Shown: one piece after another, positions 61,501-64,000 of the stretch
How positions within the stretch are numbered: position 1 is the first letter of the stretch
How the letters are laid out: every line of letters begins with the position of its first letter
DNA from: Melanocharis versteri
Taxonomy: Eukaryota; Chordata; Aves; Passeriformes; Melanocharitidae
Assembly: GCA_013397845.1 (NCBI GenBank)
Contig: VZTG01010317.1
Span: 119,444-183,443, forward strand
Length of the DNA stretch: 64,000 bases
Direction: 5' to 3'
Position numbers and translations under genes: made by a program
The notes under the pieces: model-generated
The model's input: only the letters and a program-made list of their open reading frames with translations
What the model was told of the DNA's origin: nothing
The model's database searches: none

Positions 61501-63722
61501 TCACATGAATCAAAGACACTAGAGGTAGGTGAGATTTAAAAAATAATTTACTTTAAATAAATTTAAAAGCGAATACAAGAGCAAGAGGGATAACATAAAA
61601 TTAGGCAAAGAAAGAATGTCTTTAAAGAAAAATGTATGAGTAAGTTGTTTGGCTTACTACTTTAATTAATGAGGAGAATCTGTTTGCTTTCCTTCCTTCT
61701 CTTTTGCTTATGATGTGTTAAGTTGTGAAGTGACTGGTGCTTCCAAGCAAGCTGTACTTCCAAGTAATCTGGAAGTCTGTGGAAGGAGGAACTGGTTTGC
61801 AGTTGTTTAGAGCAGAACATGCACATAAACTCTGGAGTTCTGCAGTTTAGGCGATGCTGAAAGGCATATGTTGTTCTGTTTGTTTATTCTTGCTTGGCAT
61901 GAGGAAGGGAAGGGATCATTCTGCTCATGCTAAAGATACTGCTAAGCTAAAAAGCTTGTGCTCCAGAGTTTGTGGCACATGTGCATTTGTTTTGTCAGTG
62001 TATGTGCATCTCAAACAACTGTGTCTGCTGGCTGAGTAACCTTCCTTCAATCCTAACAGAATGTACGTGGTAACTCAGGCAGATGAGAATGCAGCATCTA
62101 GCCAGGATGTTCAAGAAACATGCTGATTTTGAAAGTTGGTAGGGAAGATTAAGTAAATGTTTTGCATGCAGCACGTTATGGTTTTGAAGCATATGAATGG
62201 AATGTATTGCTGAATTCTGAATCTGATGTAGTCCTTTACAATGAGAGAAATCTTTTGTGTGTGTGTATATAATACTAAAATTATACTGTCATTTTACGGT
62301 GCGTACACCATCTATGTTTAGCACTTGTGAATCAAGAGAACAGGAGAAAAAATTGCAGAGATTGAAACAAGTTCAGAAAGAATGTTATTGTTTTTATATG
62401 CAGAAGTCCAAGAAGAAAAAGAAGAAAAAAGATACTCATGTAGATGAAGAATCAGAAGATTATGATTTTGGTGAGGAACGTATAAAACCCATCCCACCTA
62501 AAATGGCCAATAGCCTGGAAATAGAGCAGCAAGTTAGAGAAAAAGCTGACAACTGCAGAAGGAAACCTGGAGAGCCTATTCTAGTTCCTGAGCTGACCCT
62601 CTCAGGAAGTGTAACTCCAACTGAGCAGTGTCCTCGGTAAGATAAATGTTGGCCAACAAATTAACTTATTAGTGATTTTTTGTTATTTATTAATAGCTTG
62701 TTTATGCAACTTCAGAAGCATGAGCTCACCATTCTGTTTAGCCTAGTGATGAAACTTCTGCTTCTGAAGATGATATAACTTAACTCATTTTCAAGTCACA
62801 TATAACCTTGTACATAGTGCACTCAAAAACGCGTGTCTGCACATTCCCTTTGAACCTTCTGATATTCCTTGAGCATGTGCACAGAATGGGTGCAGATAGA
62901 AAGAAGCTGGTTTCAGTGTAGAGTCTAGGTCACTGCTGGCAGTATCACTCTCACTAGCTAGTCCTTTACGCAAGGTCTGTGCTGTAGTCAACAAAGGGAA
63001 AAGAAAGAAATTGTGTACTAAACCAGAGATTTCACTGTGGATAAAAGAAATAAATGTACTTCTTTTCTGTTTCTTTACACATTTGCACACAATTTAACAT
63101 ACATCTGCTGGATTTCAGTAATTTAAAAACTGCTTTGTTTTGTACTCTGTTCACAAATAGCCTCATCAGGGAATGCTGTTTGGCTGTTGTACTCCCAATG
63201 ACTGAAAACTTCAAAATTTTAACTCAATTTGATACCATTTGTTGTGCTTTGGAGGAAGGGAGTGGAAGAGAATTTTTTTTTCCTAGATAACTTCTTTATA
63301 TGGAGTTAGCTTTAGTAGATCCAAAATTTGACTGGATCATTTAAAAATAATTTTCTATTCACAAGAAGATAAAACAGCTGCTAAATTAGAGTTCTAAAGT
63401 CATTCCTGTGTAGTGATGTTTTTGGAGGAATACTGTCTTTTTTTAGGTGGGTTCTGTCTCCCCATGAGAAATCAGATTTTCATTAAAAATAAATAATAAA
63501 AATTTAATAAAAATGATATGACAGCTTGTTTGACATATTTACAGAGCAGAAGTTTTGCGACGAGAAGATGTGAAGAAACGCTCAGCGTTTATAAAAGTCC
63601 TTTTCAACTCCAAAGAAGTGTCAAGGACTGTTACCCGACCAATAAGTTCCGATTTTAGAGTTCACTTCGGACAGATTTTCAATTTACAAATAATCAATTG
63701 GCCAGAGAGTTTGAAACTACAG
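46500..63722 (+). CDS. CC2D2A: CC2D2A, ciliary transition-zone protein, internal part of the gene (13 coding exons; both ends outside or unidentified)
   Basis: Thirteen GT-AG exons, with compatible phases except at one broken exon, encode about 636 residues colinear with human CC2D2A from about residue 90 to 740. CC2D2A is a component of the MKS/B9 complex at the transition zone at the base of primary cilia. It works with B9D1, B9D2, tectonics and TMEM proteins in the membrane diffusion barrier, and human mutations cause Joubert and Meckel syndromes. The window carries a basic and acidic low-complexity N-terminal part, a highly conserved central block (54366-54480), coiled-coil-rich exons (59569-60290), a lysine tract, and the start of the first C2-like domain (63545-63722). 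The catalytically dead transglutaminase-like and other C-terminal parts lie beyond the window. Exon 52351-52481 has a one-base deletion, described separately. The first coding exon was not identified. Confidence 0.96.
47078..47179 (+). CDS. CC2D2A: CC2D2A coding exon (basic, poorly conserved)
   Basis: This is a phase 0 to phase 0 exon of 34 codons, with acceptor TTAG at 47074-47077 and donor GTAAAA at 47180. It reads TKAEITLSQEDPSPQPRRL and then a basic tail. Human has a similar KAE...QE.P.P.PRRL pattern at this place. Conservation is low outside that motif, as in the N-terminal region of the family generally. Confidence 0.88.
49009..49110 (+). CDS. CC2D2A: CC2D2A coding exon (charged linker)
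   Basis: This is a 34-codon exon, phase 0 on both sides, with acceptor GCAG at 49005-49008 and a strong donor GTAAGT at 49111. It encodes a charged linker containing SKVKFRESVKKLK, which aligns with human SRVKFHDSARKIK. Length and phase fit its neighbours exactly. Confidence 0.88.
49925..50101 (+). CDS. CC2D2A: CC2D2A coding exon (SEEEAYNFFTFNFD and acidic run)
   Basis: This is a 59-codon exon, phase 0 on both sides, with acceptor TTTAG ending at 49924. It contains FPSEEEAYNFFTFNFD, almost identical to human FPSAEEAYNFFTFNFD. A basic patch and then a glutamate-rich run follow, as in human. The donor is ATG|GTGTGA, weaker than the consensus GTAAGT used elsewhere in the gene, so this site may be spliced less efficiently. 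Confidence 0.93.
50273..50423 (+). CDS. CC2D2A: CC2D2A coding exon (acidic; ends FLFIPSMLA)
   Basis: This exon starts in phase 0 and ends in phase 1 (151 bases). The acceptor TATAG ends at 50272 and the donor is GTATGA at 50424. It continues the acidic segment and ends in LKREKEFLFIPSMLA, matching human MEREMLFIPSRQT at the same place. The split codon is completed by TG at 51589-51590. Confidence 0.92.
51589..51725 (+). CDS. CC2D2A: CC2D2A coding exon (YLEDEGLYTGERP)
   Basis: The acceptor ACTAG ends at 51588 and the donor is GTAAGT at 51726. The 137 bases start in phase 1 and end in phase 0. It reads VPASEKMPRNMQLRYLEDEG and then LYTGERP, followed by NQNILENRILRQDQ. These align with human RFLEDEGLYTGVRP and NQNIMENRLLMQDP. 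The match is strong and ungapped. Confidence 0.95.
52351..52481 (+). CDS. CC2D2A: CC2D2A coding exon with a one-base frameshift
   Basis: The acceptor TTTAG ends at 52350 and the donor is GTAGGC at 52482. The 5' part reads GKEWFGDDGKILALPNPIK in frame, matching human RRWFGDDGRILALPNPIK. The last 39 bases match human only in a different frame: EGIAPELETVYRK against human QSIKAELETLYKK, running exactly to the donor. The exon is 131 bases. It should be 132 to join the phase 0 exon at 54318. One base is therefore missing at about 52438-52446. Read literally, the message would hit TAA six bases into the next exon. The shift is directly visible. Whether it is an assembly error or a true allele is not. 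Confidence 0.93.
52889..52965. repeat. T/G low-complexity tract in a CC2D2A intron
   Basis: Runs of T interrupted by G and TTTTG units lie on the plus strand, 0.4 kb after the frameshifted exon. Such homopolymer-rich tracts are difficult to sequence accurately. Confidence 0.85.
54318..54527 (+). CDS. CC2D2A: CC2D2A coding exon, near-invariant central block
   Basis: This 70-codon exon has acceptor TTCAG ending at 54317 and donor GTATTT at 54528. It starts AVKMTSTNQYF and then enters [20 protein letters not shown] and EHVLAAKLAQLYDQYLARKQ, essentially identical to human. Of all CC2D2A exons here this one has the longest unchanged stretch, so it probably carries a structural or partner-binding surface. 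Its start is phase 0, which conflicts with the 131-base preceding exon and supports the frameshift call there. Confidence 0.96.
55580..55875 (-). mobile_element. CR1 LINE 3' fragment in a CC2D2A intron, left arm of a head-to-head pair
   Basis: TGGAATCATTAAGGTTGGAA is the antisense CR1 tail, followed by GACCTCTAGGATCATCAAGT, TCAACCATTAACGCAGCACT and the antisense ORF2 end down to CTACAGCCTCCTTTCAG. It abuts a plus-strand CR1 with no obvious gap. It sits in the CC2D2A intron 54528-56627. Confidence 0.9.
55876..56242 (+). mobile_element. CR1 LINE 3' fragment in a CC2D2A intron, right arm of a head-to-head pair
   Basis: This is plus-strand CR1: GGGGCCTTACTGCTCTGTAC, CCTGGAAGTGTTCAAGACAT, GATCTGGGAGGTCTTTTTCA and the tail TGATTCTGTGATTCTG...CTATGATTCTGG. 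Its 5' truncation lies very near the truncation point of the opposite copy, so the two share only a short complementary stretch (CTGAAAGGAG against CTCCTTTCAG). Confidence 0.9.
56628..56728 (+). CDS. CC2D2A: CC2D2A coding exon (LHALRSAVQ)
   Basis: The acceptor CAAG (a less common AAG site) ends at 56627 after a TTTG-rich tract, and the donor is GTGGGT at 56729. The 101 bases start in phase 0 and end in phase 2. It reads LHALRSAVQDRIEGGG and later SIPEYKMEIR, matching human LQALRNAVQTG and INEYKSEIR. A glycine-rich insert replaces the human linker and the exon is a few codons shorter. Confidence 0.9.
59569..59709 (+). CDS. CC2D2A: CC2D2A coding exon (EQEKDRTLLKTIIKVW)
   Basis: The acceptor TTCCAG ends at 59568 and the donor is GTATGT at 59710. 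The 141 bases run phase 2 to phase 2. It encodes QTRRLRDAEQEKDRTLLKTI followed by IKVWKQIKSLRDFQKFTNTP, nearly the human sequence, and is predicted to be mostly helical. The intron before it (56729-59568) is 2.8 kb. Confidence 0.95.
60134..60290 (+). CDS. CC2D2A: CC2D2A coding exon (coiled coil)
   Basis: The acceptor GAAG ends at 60133 and the donor is GTTTGT at 60291. The 157 bases run phase 2 to phase 0. The product is rich in Glu, Lys and regularly spaced hydrophobics (AYEAEIQAEIKELLEE, then a WKSWKKAQ end), a typical coiled coil. It aligns without gaps to human AYEAEIQAEISELLEE and WKAWRKVQ. This segment corresponds to the coiled coil in the protein's name. Confidence 0.95.
62404..62636 (+). 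CDS. CC2D2A: CC2D2A coding exon (poly-lysine start, LVPELTLSGSVTP end)
   Basis: The acceptor GCAG ends at 62403 and the donor is GGTAAG at 62637. The 233 bases run phase 0 to phase 2. It opens with KSKKKKKKK, where human has AKKKKRKQ. An acidic stretch follows, then EIEQQVREKADNCRRKPGEP and LVPELTLSGSVTPTEQCP, matching human LVPELSLAGSVTPNDQCP. The lysine run is A-rich DNA and a likely place for sequencing indels, but the frame is intact here. Confidence 0.94.
63545..63722 (+). CDS. CC2D2A: CC2D2A coding exon, start of the N-terminal C2-like domain; last exon in the window
   Basis: The acceptor ACAG ends at 63544 and the donor is GTAGAT at 63723. The 178 bases run phase 2 to phase 0. It reads AEVLRREDVKKRSAFIKVLF, then NSKEVSRTVTRPISSDF and FNLQIINWPESLKLQ, nearly identical to human. 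This is the beginning of the CC2D2A N-terminal C2 domain, and its remaining strands lie in exons beyond position 64000. Confidence 0.95.
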
Positions 63723-64000
63723 GTAGATGTTGATTTATTGCAATAACTTTTAAAAGATGATATGAAACATAATTACCCCTGTAATGCTTGTGTTTTGCTC
63801 TATGATAGTGTCATAAAGACTGAAAAACTTGTGAAACACCTTTTGTAAATCATCAATCTTACACTCCTTCCTTGCTTCCCCAGTCACACACTTTTAACTT
63901 TGCTGCTATGTTTTTAATGCTTACGCTTTCTTGATACGTGTAGAACAAAACTAAAGGTTGGATGAGAGAAATTAAATAATTGGGACTTGTGATTAAATAT

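Overview
This window is vertebrate nuclear DNA, almost certainly from a bird. The evidence is several 5'-truncated CR1 LINEs ending in the avian ATTCTATGATTC-type tail, short introns, and two recognisable vertebrate genes in tandem: C1QTNF7 and then CC2D2A, both on the plus strand. As I recall it, the same order and orientation occurs on human 4p15.32. The species cannot be named from the sequence alone. There is nothing bacterial, no CRISPR array, and no convincing viral or LTR element.

Layout. Positions 1 to about 30150 lie upstream of the C1QTNF7 coding exons and hold no recognisable protein gene. They contain CR1 fragments at about 10361-10835, 25248-25785, 25935-26041 and 28205-29031, simple repeats, a few GC-rich blocks, and possible untranslated exons of C1QTNF7 that I cannot prove. 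C1QTNF7 follows with two coding exons (30164-30401 and 31152-31783). They encode an intact 289-residue secreted collagen/C1q protein, with a poly(A) signal near 32139. The stretch 32160-41820 is AT-rich intergenic DNA with a CATATT hexanucleotide array.

A CpG island at about 41822-42120, containing the only N in the window (41888), is the probable CC2D2A promoter. A dead CR1 reverse-transcriptase fragment sits about 100 bases downstream of it. Thirteen consecutive CC2D2A coding exons follow, from 46500 to 63722. They cover roughly residues 90 to 740 of a protein of about 1,620 residues in human. The start codon exon was not securely found and the 3' half of the gene lies beyond the window.

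The two genes are functionally unrelated. C1QTNF7 (CTRP7) is a secreted adipokine-like protein. CC2D2A is a ciliary transition-zone protein. The most notable observation is a one-base deletion inside CC2D2A exon 52351-52481. The upstream half of the exon reads correctly in one frame and the downstream half in another, up to the splice site. As written, this exon would run into a stop a few bases into the next one. It is either an assembly error or a real loss-of-function allele. Other points are two head-to-head CR1 pairs, an exon stretch nearly unchanged from human, overlapping octamer motifs, and low-confidence exon-like blocks.
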